Positions 46,224 through 55,149 are shown, counted from the stretch's first letter. The stretch is 64,000 bases of DNA from Thioclava sediminum (GCF_002020355.1 NZ_MPZV01000004.1:372001-436000); one strand, 5' to 3'. The notes: generated from the letters alone by a model not told the origin. Made by a program: numbers and translations.

Positions 46224-47041
46224 AAGACATGAACGAAGGTTACGTCACCGCCGACGGCCGCCAGATCGGCGGGGTCATCATGGAGATGAAGAACATCACG
46301 CTGCGCTTTGGCGGTGTGGTGGCGATCAAGGATATCTCCTTCGACATCCGCGAGGGCGAGATCCGCGCGATCATCGGGCCGAACGGCGCGGGGAAATCCT
46401 CGATGCTGAACGTCATCTCGGGCTTCTACATCCCGACCGAGGGCGAGGTGTTCTACAAGGGCATCAAGCGCGGGCCGATGAAGCCCTATCAGGTCGCGCG
46501 CCTCGGTATCGCGCGCACCTTCCAGAACATCGCGCTGTTCGACGGCATGTCGGTGCTCGACAACATCATGACCGGGCGGCTGACCCATATGAAGAAGGGT
46601 CTCATGTCGCAGGCGGGCTGGTGGTGGACGGGTGCCGCCGCCGAGGAGCACGAGAACCGCGAGAAGGTCGAAAAGATCATCGACTTTCTCGAGATCCAGA
46701 ATATCCGGAAAACGCCGGTGGGGCGTCTGCCCTACGGCCTGAAGAAGCGGGTGGAGCTGGCGCGAGCGCTGGCCGCCGAGCCGAAGATCCTTCTGCTCGA
46801 CGAGCCGATGGCCGGGATGAACGTCGAAGAGAAAGAGGACATGAGCCGCTTCATCCTCGACGTGAACGACGAATTCGGCACCACCATCGTCCTGATCGAA
46901 CACGATATGGGCGTCGTGATGGACCTCTCCGACCGGGTCGTCGTGATGGATTACGGCAAGAAGATCGGTGACGGCACGCCCGACGAGGTGCGCAGCAATC
47001 AAGACGTGATCGACGCCTATCTGGGGGTGGCCCATGACTGA
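46220..47041 (+). CDS. livG: Branched-chain amino acid-type ABC transporter ATP-binding protein
   Basis: 273 residues. Walker A GPNGAGKSS near 52, Walker B ILLLDEPMAG near 192, H-loop ending VLIEHDMGVVMDLSDRVVVM. The ABC signature is changed to PYGLKKRVELAR, as usual in LivG. It has the extended region between 90 and 150 typical of the subfamily. It is coupled to the ligase and precedes the two permeases. It powers uptake of the unknown substrate. Confidence 0.93.
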   Translation: MKDMNEGYVTADGRQIGGVIMEMKNITLRFGGVVAIKDISFDIREGEIRAIIGPNGAGKSSMLNVISGFYIPTEGEVFYKGIKRGPMKPYQVARLGIARTFQNIALFDGMSVLDNIMTGRLTHMKKGLMSQAGWWWTGAAAEEHENREKVEKIIDFLEIQNIRKTPVGRLPYGLKKRVELARALAAEPKILLLDEPMAGMNVEEKEDMSRFILDVNDEFGTTIVLIEHDMGVVMDLSDRVVVMDYGKKIGDGTPDEVRSNQDVIDAYLGVAHD

Positions 47042-47079
47042 GACCATCCGCATCGCAATTCAGACATCGGAGGCGCGTC

Positions 47080-48069
47080 ATGCCTGATATCGTTCTCTAT
47101 GCCGCCGAGGTGACGCTGAACGGCCTGATGGCAGGGGTGCTCTATGCGCTCGTGGCGCTGGGCTTCGTGTTGATCTTCAAAGCCTCTGGCATCTTCAATT
47201 ATGCGCAGGGCGTGCTCGCGCTCTTTGCCGCGCTGACGCTGGTCGGCATCCAGAAGGGGCAAGTGCCCTTCGCCCATCTCATCAACGCGATGACGGGCAA
47301 TCACTACACGAATTTCCCATGGGAGGTTCCGGCAATCGTCGCGATCCTGCTGGCGGCGGCCGTGATGGTCGTGCTCGCGATCATCATCGAGAAAGTGGTG
47401 CTCAAGCATCTGGTGAACCAGGCGCCGATCATCCTCTTCATGGCGACGATCGGGATGGCTTACTTCCTCGAAGGCTTCGGGGACGTGATGTGGGGCTCTG
47501 ACATCAAGACGCTCGATGTGGGGCTGCCGCAGGGCATCAACGATACCATCGACACCGTCACCTTCAACATGTTCGGCTACGGCTTCTTCATCGACAATCT
47601 CGATATCGTGGCGGCGATCGTCGCGGTGCTGCTGGTGTCGGCGCTGACCGTGTTCTCGCAATACTCCAAGCAGGGCCGGGCGCTGCGTGCGGTGGCCGAC
47701 GATCACCAGGCCGCGCTGTCGGTCGGGATCTCGCTGCGCTTCATCTGGATCCTTGTCTGGTCGATCGCGGGCTTCGTGGCGCTGGTTGCAGGCATCATGT
47801 GGGGCTCGAAATCGGGTGTGCAGTTCTCGCTGTCGCTGATCGCGCTCAAGGCGCTGCCGGTGCTGATGCTGGGCGGCTTCACCTCGATCCCGGGCGCCAT
47901 CGTCGGCGGTCTGATCATCGGTGTCGGCGAGAAACTGTTCGAACTGCTGATCGGGGCCCCCTTCCTGGGTGGCGCGACCGAGAACTGGTTCGCCTATGTC
48001 CTCGCGCTCGTCTTCCTCGTGTTCCGGCCGCAGGGCCTGTTCGGCGAGAAGATCATCGAGAGGGTCTGA
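47080..48069 (+). CDS. livH: Branched-chain amino acid-type ABC transporter permease (LivH)
   Basis: 329 residues, eight or more hydrophobic helices. The typical start GLMAGVLYALVALGFVLIFK and the motif ASGIFNYAQG are present, with the coupling helix near SKQGRALRAVADDHQAAL. It is part of the heterodimeric membrane channel with the LivM-like protein. GGAGG precedes the ATG. Confidence 0.93.
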   Translation: MPDIVLYAAEVTLNGLMAGVLYALVALGFVLIFKASGIFNYAQGVLALFAALTLVGIQKGQVPFAHLINAMTGNHYTNFPWEVPAIVAILLAAAVMVVLAIIIEKVVLKHLVNQAPIILFMATIGMAYFLEGFGDVMWGSDIKTLDVGLPQGINDTIDTVTFNMFGYGFFIDNLDIVAAIVAVLLVSALTVFSQYSKQGRALRAVADDHQAALSVGISLRFIWILVWSIAGFVALVAGIMWGSKSGVQFSLSLIALKALPVLMLGGFTSIPGAIVGGLIIGVGEKLFELLIGAPFLGGATENWFAYVLALVFLVFRPQGLFGEKIIERV

Positions 48070-48217
48070 CCGATGATCACGACGCTTTCACGCCACGGTG
48101 AAAAATTCCTTGATCGAGCCGCAGGGGTGCGACAAGCTGCCACATGTCGTGGCGTCAAGGGGAGGGGAGCCCAGTGTCGTCGCGCTGATGTGACGATCAT
48201 TGGGAGGACCGTTACCG

Positions 48218-48400
48218 ATGAAGACCTGTGCAACCGTGTTCACGATTGGCTGGGGAGCCGCGCTCGCATTCGGATGGATCGCGCTGGCCGCGCCGCCGGA
48301 AGAACCGACCACCTTGCAAACACTGAATATCGTGCTGGCCGCCTTGGGGGCGGGAGCCGGGCTCTGGGCCTGGGTGAGGATCCGGCGCGGCAACTGCTGA
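48218..48400 (+). CDS. Small two-helix membrane protein between livH and livM
   Basis: 60 residues from ATG 48218 with GGGAGGACC in front. There are two hydrophobic segments (about 5-27 and 37-53), divided by APPEEPTT, and a basic tail RIRRGNC. A larger frame on the same strand (48073-48441) is out of phase and rejected. It is probably co-translated with livM, which begins 40 bases later. It could be an accessory subunit of the transporter, an inference from position only. Confidence 0.6.
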   Translation: MKTCATVFTIGWGAALAFGWIALAAPPEEPTTLQTLNIVLAALGAGAGLWAWVRIRRGNC

Positions 48401-48440
48401 CGGGAGACGACGCGCTCTCCCTGACGAAAGGGAGAGGCTG

Positions 48441-49517
48441 ATGTTTTACCGCGAAGCAGGTGATTTCAAGACATCCTACCGGGAGGACAGTCAGACCTTT
48501 CCGATCAAGTTCGACCGGCTGCGCTATTACGCGGTGCTGGCGGTCGCCTTCGGGATCGTGCCGCTGTTCATCAACGACTACTGGGCGAACGCGGTCGCGG
48601 TGCCCTTCCTGATCTACGCCATCGCGGCGATCGGGCTGAACATCCTCGTGGGCTACGCGGGGCAGGTCAGCCTTGGCACCGGGGGCTTCATGGCGGTGGG
48701 CGCTTATGCCGTCTACAAGCTGATGACGGCCTTCCCCGACATCAACATCTTCTTCCACGTCATCATCGCGGGGTTCATCACCGCCGCCGTGGGCGTGATC
48801 TTCGGCCTGCCGAGCCTGCGCATCAAGGGCTTCTACCTCGCGGTGGCGACACTGGCGGCGCAGTTTTTCCTCGTCTGGCTCTTCAACAAGGTGCCGTGGT
48901 TCTACAACTACTCGGCCTCGGGTCAGATCAACGCGCCCGAGCGCACCGTCTTCGGCGTCTTCGTGACCGGCGCGCAGACCTCGGCGATGGCGAAATACAT
49001 GTTCTGCCTCGTGGTGCTGACGCTTGTGGCGTTGGTCGCACGTAACCTGACGCGCGGCACGGTGGGGCGTAAATGGATGGCGATCCGCGACATGGACATC
49101 GCCGCCGAGATCATCGGGGTGAATCCGCTGACGACGAAACTGTCGGCCTTTGCGGTCAGCTCCTTCTTCATCGGCATCGCCGGCGCGCTGTTCTTCGCGG
49201 TCTACCTTGGCGCGGCGGAAGTGGGCGAAGCCTTCGGCATCCAGAAGTCCTTCCTGATCCTCTTCATGGTGATCATCGGCGGTCTGGGCTCGATCTTCGG
49301 CTCGTTTGCGGGCGCTGCTTTCCTCGTGCTGCTGCCGGTCTTCCTGAAGAACGTGCTCGTCGGCACGCTCGGTTGGCCCACGGACCTCGCCGCGCATATC
49401 GAACTGATGATCGTGGGCGGGCTGATCGTGGCCTTCCTGATCGCGGAACCGCATGGCCTCGCGCAGCTCTGGCGCGTCGCGAAAGAAAAACTCCGGCTTT
49501 GGCCCTTCCCGCACTGA
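48441..49517 (+). CDS. livM: Branched-chain amino acid-type ABC transporter permease (LivM)
   Basis: 358 residues, with a soluble N-terminal 40 residues and about ten helices. The LivM motifs are LNILVGYAGQVSLGTGGFMA and the coupling segment GRKWMAIRDMDIAAEIIGVN. It is the second membrane subunit. GAAAGGGAGAGGCTG precedes the ATG. Confidence 0.93.
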   Translation: MFYREAGDFKTSYREDSQTFPIKFDRLRYYAVLAVAFGIVPLFINDYWANAVAVPFLIYAIAAIGLNILVGYAGQVSLGTGGFMAVGAYAVYKLMTAFPDINIFFHVIIAGFITAAVGVIFGLPSLRIKGFYLAVATLAAQFFLVWLFNKVPWFYNYSASGQINAPERTVFGVFVTGAQTSAMAKYMFCLVVLTLVALVARNLTRGTVGRKWMAIRDMDIAAEIIGVNPLTTKLSAFAVSSFFIGIAGALFFAVYLGAAEVGEAFGIQKSFLILFMVIIGGLGSIFGSFAGAAFLVLLPVFLKNVLVGTLGWPTDLAAHIELMIVGGLIVAFLIAEPHGLAQLWRVAKEKLRLWPFPH

Positions 49518-49590
49518 CGGCCGGGCCGCCCAACACAAAGAACCGGGACACGCCCGGCGCAACACTCGAACATTCTGGGAGGAGAACCGA

Positions 49591-50877
49591 ATGAAGAAGA
49601 CCCTAACCGCACTGGTCGCGGCGGCGATGACGCTGACCACGGCCCCGGCTTTCGCCGAACTGGTGGTGCCGAACCTCAGCTATCGCACCGGGCCCTATGC
49701 CGCAAACGGCATCCCCTATGCCGATGGCTTCAACGACTATTTCACCCTGCTCAACGAGCGTGACGGCGGCATCGGCGGCGAGATGGTTGCCACTCCCGAA
49801 TGCGAAACCGCCTACAACACCGAGAAGGGCGTGGAATGCTACGAGTCGACCAAGGGCGAAGGCGCGCTGGCCTATAACCCGCTCTCGACCGGCATCACCT
49901 ATCAGCTGATCCCGAAGGTCACCGCTGACGGCATCACGCTCTACACCCCGGGCTACGGCCGCACCTCGGCTGCGAACGGCAAGGTGTTCAAGTGGGTCTT
50001 CAACTTCCCGGCCAACTACTGGGATGGCGCCTCGGTCGCGATCAAACATATCATTGATCAGGAAGGTGGCGACATCAGCGGTAAGAAAATCGCGCTGGTC
50101 TATCACAACTCCGCCTATGGCAAGGAGCCGATCCGCACGCTCGAAGAGCTGGCCAAGAAGCACGGTTTCGAGCTTTCGACCCTGCCCGTCGACCACCCCG
50201 GTCAGGAGCAGAAGTCGCAATGGCTGCAGATCCGTCGTGACAAGCCCGACTATGTCCTGATGTGGGGCTGGGGCGTCATGAACCAGGTCGCCATCCAGGA
50301 AGCCGTGAACATCCGCTTCCCGATGGATCACTTCATCGGTGTCTGGTGGTCGGGTTCGGAGAACGACGTGGCTCCGGCAGGCGACAAGGCCTCGGGTTAC
50401 AAGGCGCTGTCGTTCCACGGCACCGGCATGGACTACCCGGTCTATGCGGACCTCAAGCAATATGTCGTCGATGCCGGCAAGGCGTCGGGCGCAGGCGATC
50501 AGGTCGGCACGATGCTCTATTCGCGCGGCATGTACGCGGCGATGATCATCTCCGAAGCGATCCGCAAGGCGCAGGAGATGGCCGGCAAGTCGAACGTCAA
50601 CGCCGCTGAAGTGCGCGACGGTTTCGAGAACCTCGATCTCACCGAAGCCCGTCTGGAAGAACTCGGCCTGCCGAACTTCGCCCAGCCGATCAAGGCGAGC
50701 TGCGAGAACCACGGGGGCCCCGGCTCCGCGAAGGTCTTCCAGTGGGATGCCGGTGCGAAGAAGTGGAACGAAGCCTCTGACTGGATCGAATCCGACAAGG
50801 ACGTGCTGAACCCGCTGATCGAAGAAGATTCCGCAGCCTTCGCTTCGGAAAACAACATCACCGACCAGTGTAACTGA
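49591..50877 (+). CDS. ABC transporter substrate-binding protein, Liv type
   Basis: 428 residues from ATG 49591 with GGAGGAGAACCGA upstream. A signal peptide (MKKTLTALVAAAMTLTTAPA) ends at AFA. The periplasmic type I binding fold has YADGFNDYFTLLNERDGGIG and a hinge around residue 130. It belongs to the subgroup found next to acyl-CoA ligases rather than to LIV-BP proper, since the leucine-binding residues are not conserved. It captures the substrate of the importer. A hairpin (50886-50912) after its stop may stabilise the message. Confidence 0.9.
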   Translation: MKKTLTALVAAAMTLTTAPAFAELVVPNLSYRTGPYAANGIPYADGFNDYFTLLNERDGGIGGEMVATPECETAYNTEKGVECYESTKGEGALAYNPLSTGITYQLIPKVTADGITLYTPGYGRTSAANGKVFKWVFNFPANYWDGASVAIKHIIDQEGGDISGKKIALVYHNSAYGKEPIRTLEELAKKHGFELSTLPVDHPGQEQKSQWLQIRRDKPDYVLMWGWGVMNQVAIQEAVNIRFPMDHFIGVWWSGSENDVAPAGDKASGYKALSFHGTGMDYPVYADLKQYVVDAGKASGAGDQVGTMLYSRGMYAAMIISEAIRKAQEMAGKSNVNAAEVRDGFENLDLTEARLEELGLPNFAQPIKASCENHGGPGSAKVFQWDAGAKKWNEASDWIESDKDVLNPLIEEDSAAFASENNITDQCN

Positions 50878-50885
50878 TCGAAAAC

Positions 50886-50912
50886 GGCCTCCGGCGCGCG
50901 CCGCCGGGGGCC
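50886..50912 (+). promoter_or_regulatory. Stable hairpin after the binding-protein gene
   Basis: GGCCTCCGGCG (50886-50896) pairs with CGCCGGGGGCC (50902-50912), one G-T pair. There is no T run, so it is not a full terminator. It probably limits 3' decay of the binding-protein mRNA and lowers expression of livF. Confidence 0.5.
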
Positions 50913-50935
50913 ACCCCAACGTCCCGGAGAGAACC

Positions 50936-51760
50936 ATGCTCGACGCTTCGAAAACCGATAACACCCTTCTCGAGGTCAACAATATCGAGGTGATCTACAA
51001 TCACGTCATCCTCGTGCTGAAAGGGGTGAGCCTGAGCGTGCCCAAGGGCGGGATCACCGCGCTTCTGGGCGGCAACGGCGCGGGCAAGACGACGACGCTC
51101 AAGGCGATCTCCAACCTGCTCAAATCCGAGCGCGGCGAGGTGACGAAAGGCTCGATCACCTATCGCGGCGAACGGGTGCAGGACGGCTCCCCCGCCGATC
51201 TGGTCCGTAAGGGCGTGATCCAGGTGATGGAGGGGCGCCATTGCTTCGAACACCTGACCGTCGAAGAAAACCTGCTGACCGGCGCCTATACCCGCAAGGA
51301 CGGGCGTGCCGCGATCCAGGCCGATCTGGAGATGGTCTACGACTACTTCCCGCGCCTCAAGGAGCGCCGCAAATCGCAGGCGGGCTATACCTCGGGCGGG
51401 GAGCAGCAGATGGTTGCGATGGGTCGCGCGCTGATGAGCCGCCCCGAGACGATCCTGCTGGACGAGCCCTCGATGGGTCTCGCGCCGCAGCTGGTGGAAC
51501 AGATCTTCGAGATCGTGAAATCGGTCAACGAGAACGAGGGCGTGACCTTCCTTCTGGCCGAGCAGAACACCAATGTCGCGCTGCGCTACGCCCATTACGG
51601 CTACATCCTCGAGAGCGGCCGCATCGTGATGGACGGTCCCGCAGCCGAGCTGCGCGAGAACCCGGACGTGAAGGAATTCTACCTCGGCATGTCCGACGAA
51701 GGCCGCAAGAGCTTCCGCGACGTGCGCAGCTATCGCCGCCGCAAGCGCTGGCTGGCGTAA
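50936..51760 (+). CDS. livF: Branched-chain amino acid-type ABC transporter ATP-binding protein (LivF)
   Basis: 274 residues. Walker A GGNGAGKTT near 45, signature TSGGEQQMVAMGRAL near 160, Walker B TILLDEPSMGLAP. The C-terminal YRRRKRWLA tail is basic. It pairs with LivG. The GTCCCGGAGAGAACC preceding the ATG contains the ribosome-binding site. Confidence 0.93.
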   Translation: MLDASKTDNTLLEVNNIEVIYNHVILVLKGVSLSVPKGGITALLGGNGAGKTTTLKAISNLLKSERGEVTKGSITYRGERVQDGSPADLVRKGVIQVMEGRHCFEHLTVEENLLTGAYTRKDGRAAIQADLEMVYDYFPRLKERRKSQAGYTSGGEQQMVAMGRALMSRPETILLDEPSMGLAPQLVEQIFEIVKSVNENEGVTFLLAEQNTNVALRYAHYGYILESGRIVMDGPAAELRENPDVKEFYLGMSDEGRKSFRDVRSYRRRKRWLA

Positions 51761-51849
51761 CGGTAACTTACTGATTCAATTGAATTGCTGCGCAGCATTT
51801 TGGGCGCGGAATAGGAGCGGTTTGTCCGCTGAATGGAAAGGGTCGAGAG

Positions 51850-53070
51850 ATGCGCGAACATTTCGACGAATTGGAAACCCGCAGCGCCGACGCGCGTGAG
51901 GCCTCTCTGGCGGAGTGCCTGCCGGCGCTGATTGACGCGGCGATGAAGGCTCCCGGGATCGCGGCGCATCTGCAAGGCGTAGACCCGAGCGCGATCACCT
52001 CGCGGGAGGCGCTCGCGAAGCTGCCGGTGCTGCGCAAGTCCGACCTCGGGGCCGCGCAGAAAGGCGCGCCGCCCTTCGGGGGGCTGGTCACGAAACCCGC
52101 CCATGCCTTCGCGCATATCTTCCAGTCGCCCGGTCCGATCTACGAGCCCGGCGATACCAGCCACAACTGGTGGCGGTTGGGGCGTTTCGTCCATGCCGCA
52201 GGCGTCGGTCCCGGCGATATCGTGCAGAACTGCTTCGGCTATCACCTCACCCCCGCGGGCATGATGTTCGAGAATGCCGCGCGCACGGTCGGTGCCGCCG
52301 TTCTGCCTGCGGGCACCGGCCAGACCGAATTGCAGGTCCGCGCCGCCGTCGATATCGGCACCACGACTTACGCGGGCACGCCCGATTACCTGCGCATCAT
52401 TCTCGAGAAGGCCGAGGAGATGGGCGAGGCGCTGAAAATCACGAAGGCCACCGTGTCGGGCGGTGCGCTCTTCCCGAGCCTGCGTCAGGATTATGCGGAT
52501 CGCGGCATCGCATGCCTGCAATGCTACGCCACCGCCGATCTGGGCAATATCGCCTATGAGAGTGCCGCGATGGAGGGGATGATCGTCGACGAGGGCGTGA
52601 TCGTCGAGATCGTCCGCCCCGGCACCGGCGATCCGGTTGCCCCCGGCGAGGTTGGAGAAGTCGTCGTGACCACGCTCAATCCCGACTACCCGCTGATCCG
52701 TTTCGCCACCGGCGATCTGTCGGCGGTGATGGAAGGCGTCAGCCCCTGCGGGCGCACCAATATGCGCATCAAGGGCTGGATGGGCCGCGCCGATCAAACC
52801 ACCAAGATCAAGGGCATGTTCGTCCGTCCTGAGCAGGTCGCCAGCTTCGTCTCGGCCCATGCAGAGGTGCAAAAGGCCCGTGTCATCGCCACCCGTGACG
52901 GCGAGATGGACGTGATGACCGTGCAGATCGAAACCGAGGCCGACGATCCCGCCCGCTTCGACGGTGGTATCCGCGAGGCGCTGAAGATGAAGGGCGTGAT
53001 CGAACTGGTGTCGCCCGGCTCTTTGCCCAATGATGGGAAGGTCATCGACGACCAGCGCAAATACGACTGA
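51850..53070 (+). CDS. Phenylacetate-CoA ligase family protein (PaaK-like)
   Basis: 406 residues. It is an AMP-forming ligase of the PaaK family: LPVLRKSDL, VSGGALFPSLR, YATADLGNIAYES and the C-terminal KIKGMFVRPEQV. The usual SSGTTGxP P-loop of the family is reduced here (FQSPGPIYEPG occupies that place), so the protein may be an altered ligase. It is the last transporter gene. Together with the acyl-CoA synthetase at 44247 it suggests CoA-activation of two acids or two steps. Confidence 0.85.
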   Translation: MREHFDELETRSADAREASLAECLPALIDAAMKAPGIAAHLQGVDPSAITSREALAKLPVLRKSDLGAAQKGAPPFGGLVTKPAHAFAHIFQSPGPIYEPGDTSHNWWRLGRFVHAAGVGPGDIVQNCFGYHLTPAGMMFENAARTVGAAVLPAGTGQTELQVRAAVDIGTTTYAGTPDYLRIILEKAEEMGEALKITKATVSGGALFPSLRQDYADRGIACLQCYATADLGNIAYESAAMEGMIVDEGVIVEIVRPGTGDPVAPGEVGEVVVTTLNPDYPLIRFATGDLSAVMEGVSPCGRTNMRIKGWMGRADQTTKIKGMFVRPEQVASFVSAHAEVQKARVIATRDGEMDVMTVQIETEADDPARFDGGIREALKMKGVIELVSPGSLPNDGKVIDDQRKYD

Positions 53071-53122
53071 GGAACCGCGCGCGCACTCAAGGGGTTTCTC
53101 CGGAAAGAGAGTGGAGGACCCC

Positions 53123-54772
53123 ATGCGTAAACTTCTTCTGACAGGTGCCGCGATCGCGGCGCTTGGCCTTCCCGCCCATGCCGCCGATCTGGCGCTGGTG
53201 CTGGGCAATTCCGATTATCAGCGGATCGACGATCTTCGCTCGGGCACCGCGCTGACCGATAGCGAAGCAAAGCTGCAGACGGCGGGCTTCTCGGTGCTGA
53301 TCGAGGATGATGCCGACGCCGCCGAAATCCGTTCCCGCTTCCGCGACTTCGTGACCCGTGCGCCCGAGGCCGAGCGGCTGGTTGTGGCGCTCTCGGGTCG
53401 TTTTGTCCATTCCGACGGCGAGACGTGGTATCTGCCGGTCGACGCCCGCGACACCTCGCTGCCCGAAGCGGTGAGCGAGGCGCTGCCGTTGTCGGCCGTG
53501 ATGACCGTGCTCGCAGCCCATCCGGGGCGTGCCGTGCTGCTGCTTGGGTCGGCGGACGATGAGGGCAACGGCCAGGGCCTGACCCAGCCTGGGATCGGGA
53601 CGCTCGACATTCCGCAGGGCGTGACCGTGCTGCGCGGCAGCCCTAAGGATGTGGCCAGCCTCATGTCGGGCAACCTGACCGAGCCCGGCGCTTCGCTGAT
53701 GCAGTCGGCGCAGTCCGAAGACCTGCGCGCGAGTGGCTACATGCCGCGGGATTTCGTACTTGTCACCGAGCCGACGGGCAAGAAGCCCACCCCGGTGAAA
53801 ACCCCCGAGGCTGACCCGTCGGCCCCGTATTGGGACATGGCGCGATCCGAGGACACGATCACCGCCTATCAGCTCTATCTCGACCGCTATCCGAATGGCA
53901 CCAATGCCGCTCAGGCGAAGCAGCGTATCCAGCAACTGCGTGACGAGCCTCAGCGGCAAGCGAAGGCTGCGGAAGAGGCGCTGAACCTCAGCCGCGATCA
54001 GCGTCGCGAGGTGCAGCAGAACCTGACGATCCTGAAATTCGACCCGAAAGGCGTCGATGGTATCTTCGGGCCCGGCTCGCGCGGGGCGATCGCGCGCTGG
54101 CAGAAGGCCAACGGCTTCGACGACACCAGCTATCTGACCCGCGCCCAGCTCACCGCGCTCTCGGCGCAGGGTGAGAAACGCGCCGCCGAACTTAAGGCCG
54201 AGGCCGAGGCCCGTCAGGCCAAGATCGATCAGCAGGACCGCGCCTATTGGGAGCAGACCGGCAAGGCGGGCGATGAGGCCGGGCTGCGCGCCTACCTCAA
54301 GAAATATCCCGATGGTCTGTTCGCGGAACTCGCGCAGGAGCGGCTCGACAAGATCGAAGCGGATCGCCGCGATGAAGCGCAGTCGGCCGATCGCGCCGAT
54401 TGGGACGTCGCACGCAAGGCCGACACCATCGCCAGCTACCGCGACTATCTGGCAAGTCGCTCCGACCCGGCCTTCAAAGCCGAGGCCGAGGCGCGCATCG
54501 CCGAGCTGCAGCAACAGAATCAGCAAAGCGACGCGATGGACGCGGCCGCCGCGAAAGAGGCCGCCCTCAACCTGCCCGGCGTTGCGAAATCGCTGGTGGA
54601 GCAACGCCTTGCCCAGATGGGCCTGAAGCCCGGCAAGGTCGACGGTGTGTTCGACAAGGATACCCGCCGCGCGATTCGCCGCTATCAGACCGCAGGCGGG
54701 CTGGAAGCCACCGGCTACCTCGATCAGGCCACCGTGGCGCAGCTTCTGGCCGGGGCGATCGGCGCGCGTTAA
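53123..54772 (+). CDS. Secreted caspase-like (degenerate) protein with two peptidoglycan-binding domains
   Basis: 549 residues from ATG 53123 with GGAGGA upstream; signal peptide 1-20. The caspase fold starts at LALVLGNSDY (23-32) and contains the LVVAL-SG (87-92) and TWYLPVDA (101-108) strands, but the usual catalytic His in SGHG is SGRF (91-94) and the Cys position reads VLLLGSADD (138-146). Three copies of a helical repeat with the pattern W-x-x-A...YLxxYP occur near 236-275, 385-425 and 435-480. PG_binding_1 domains are at about 290-345 and 495-548. It follows the PaaK-like gene by 52 bases. It may be a cell-wall-bound scaffold. Confidence 0.78.
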   Translation: MRKLLLTGAAIAALGLPAHAADLALVLGNSDYQRIDDLRSGTALTDSEAKLQTAGFSVLIEDDADAAEIRSRFRDFVTRAPEAERLVVALSGRFVHSDGETWYLPVDARDTSLPEAVSEALPLSAVMTVLAAHPGRAVLLLGSADDEGNGQGLTQPGIGTLDIPQGVTVLRGSPKDVASLMSGNLTEPGASLMQSAQSEDLRASGYMPRDFVLVTEPTGKKPTPVKTPEADPSAPYWDMARSEDTITAYQLYLDRYPNGTNAAQAKQRIQQLRDEPQRQAKAAEEALNLSRDQRREVQQNLTILKFDPKGVDGIFGPGSRGAIARWQKANGFDDTSYLTRAQLTALSAQGEKRAAELKAEAEARQAKIDQQDRAYWEQTGKAGDEAGLRAYLKKYPDGLFAELAQERLDKIEADRRDEAQSADRADWDVARKADTIASYRDYLASRSDPAFKAEAEARIAELQQQNQQSDAMDAAAAKEAALNLPGVAKSLVEQRLAQMGLKPGKVDGVFDKDTRRAIRRYQTAGGLEATGYLDQATVAQLLAGAIGAR

Positions 54773-54811
54773 GCGCCGATCCCTATCAGCCTCAGATCGC
54801 TGAACAAAGGA

Positions 54812-54848
54812 AAAGGCCGCGCCGGGAAATCCCTGGCGCGGCCTTTAT
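54812..54848 (+). terminator. Bidirectional terminator between the caspase-like gene and rpmJ
   Basis: AAAGGCCGCGCC (54812-54823) pairs with GGCGCGGCCTTT (54834-54845), followed by ATTCG. It is 40 bases after the stop of the plus-strand gene and 20 bases beyond the rpmJ stop. Confidence 0.8.
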
Positions 54849-54867
54849 TCGTTTCGGCTCGGCTGCC

Positions 54868-54993
54868 TCAGCCCTGGCGGGCTTTGAAGCGCTTCTGCGT
54901 CTTGTTGATCACGTAGACGCGGCCTTTGCGGCGCACGACCTGGCAATCGCGATGACGCTGCTTGAGCGAGCGGAGCGAGTTGCGGACCTTCAT
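54868..54993 (-). CDS. rpmJ: 50S ribosomal protein L36
   Basis: 41 residues, [20 protein letters not shown] followed by a basic tail ending [11 protein letters not shown]. It is the single-cysteine, zinc-free form of L36, with one Cys at 17, typical of alphaproteobacteria. AGGAG is 9 bases upstream of the ATG. It lies close to tRNA-Val on the same strand. Confidence 0.95.
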   Translation of the reverse strand: MKVRNSLRSLKQRHRDCQVVRRKGRVYVINKTQKRFKARQG

Positions 54994-55030
54994 CGGCCTT
55001 CTCCTGTATCGCGGCGCGCGGTGCGCCTTG

Positions 55031-55062
55031 AAAAACGAATGCCCCGGGCTTGCAAGCCGGGG
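55031..55062 (-). terminator. Terminator of tRNA-Val
   Basis: On the minus strand a GC-rich hairpin (CCCCGGCTTGCAAGCC then CGGGG, with one bulged C) is followed by CATTCGTTTTT. It lies directly after the tRNA 3' end and before rpmJ. Confidence 0.6.
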
Positions 55063-55074
55063 GCGGTGAATAGA

Positions 55075-55149
55075 TGGTGGGCGGTACTGGGATCGAACCA
55101 GTGGCCACTACGATGTCAACGTAGTGCTCTACCGCTGAGCTAACCGCCC
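55075..55149 (-). tRNA. tRNA-Val (anticodon GAC)
   Basis: The minus strand gives a complete cloverleaf of 75 nt: acceptor GGGCGGT/ACCGCCC, D-arm with GCTC...GAGC, anticodon stem CTACG-TTGACAT-CGTAG with GAC anticodon, a T-arm CTGG-TTCGATC-CCAG, discriminator A and an encoded CCA. No intron. Confidence 0.95.

Noticed and set aside
47035-47088. A 17-codon ORF overlapping the livG stop and livH start.
   Set aside because: No ribosome-binding site of its own. It is a by-product of the two genes' overlap region.
48073-48441. A 122-codon ORF over the small membrane-protein gene in the liv cluster, ending at the livM start.
   Set aside because: Arg-rich shadow composition, while the 60-residue frame (48218-48400) has a good ribosome-binding site and two helices.
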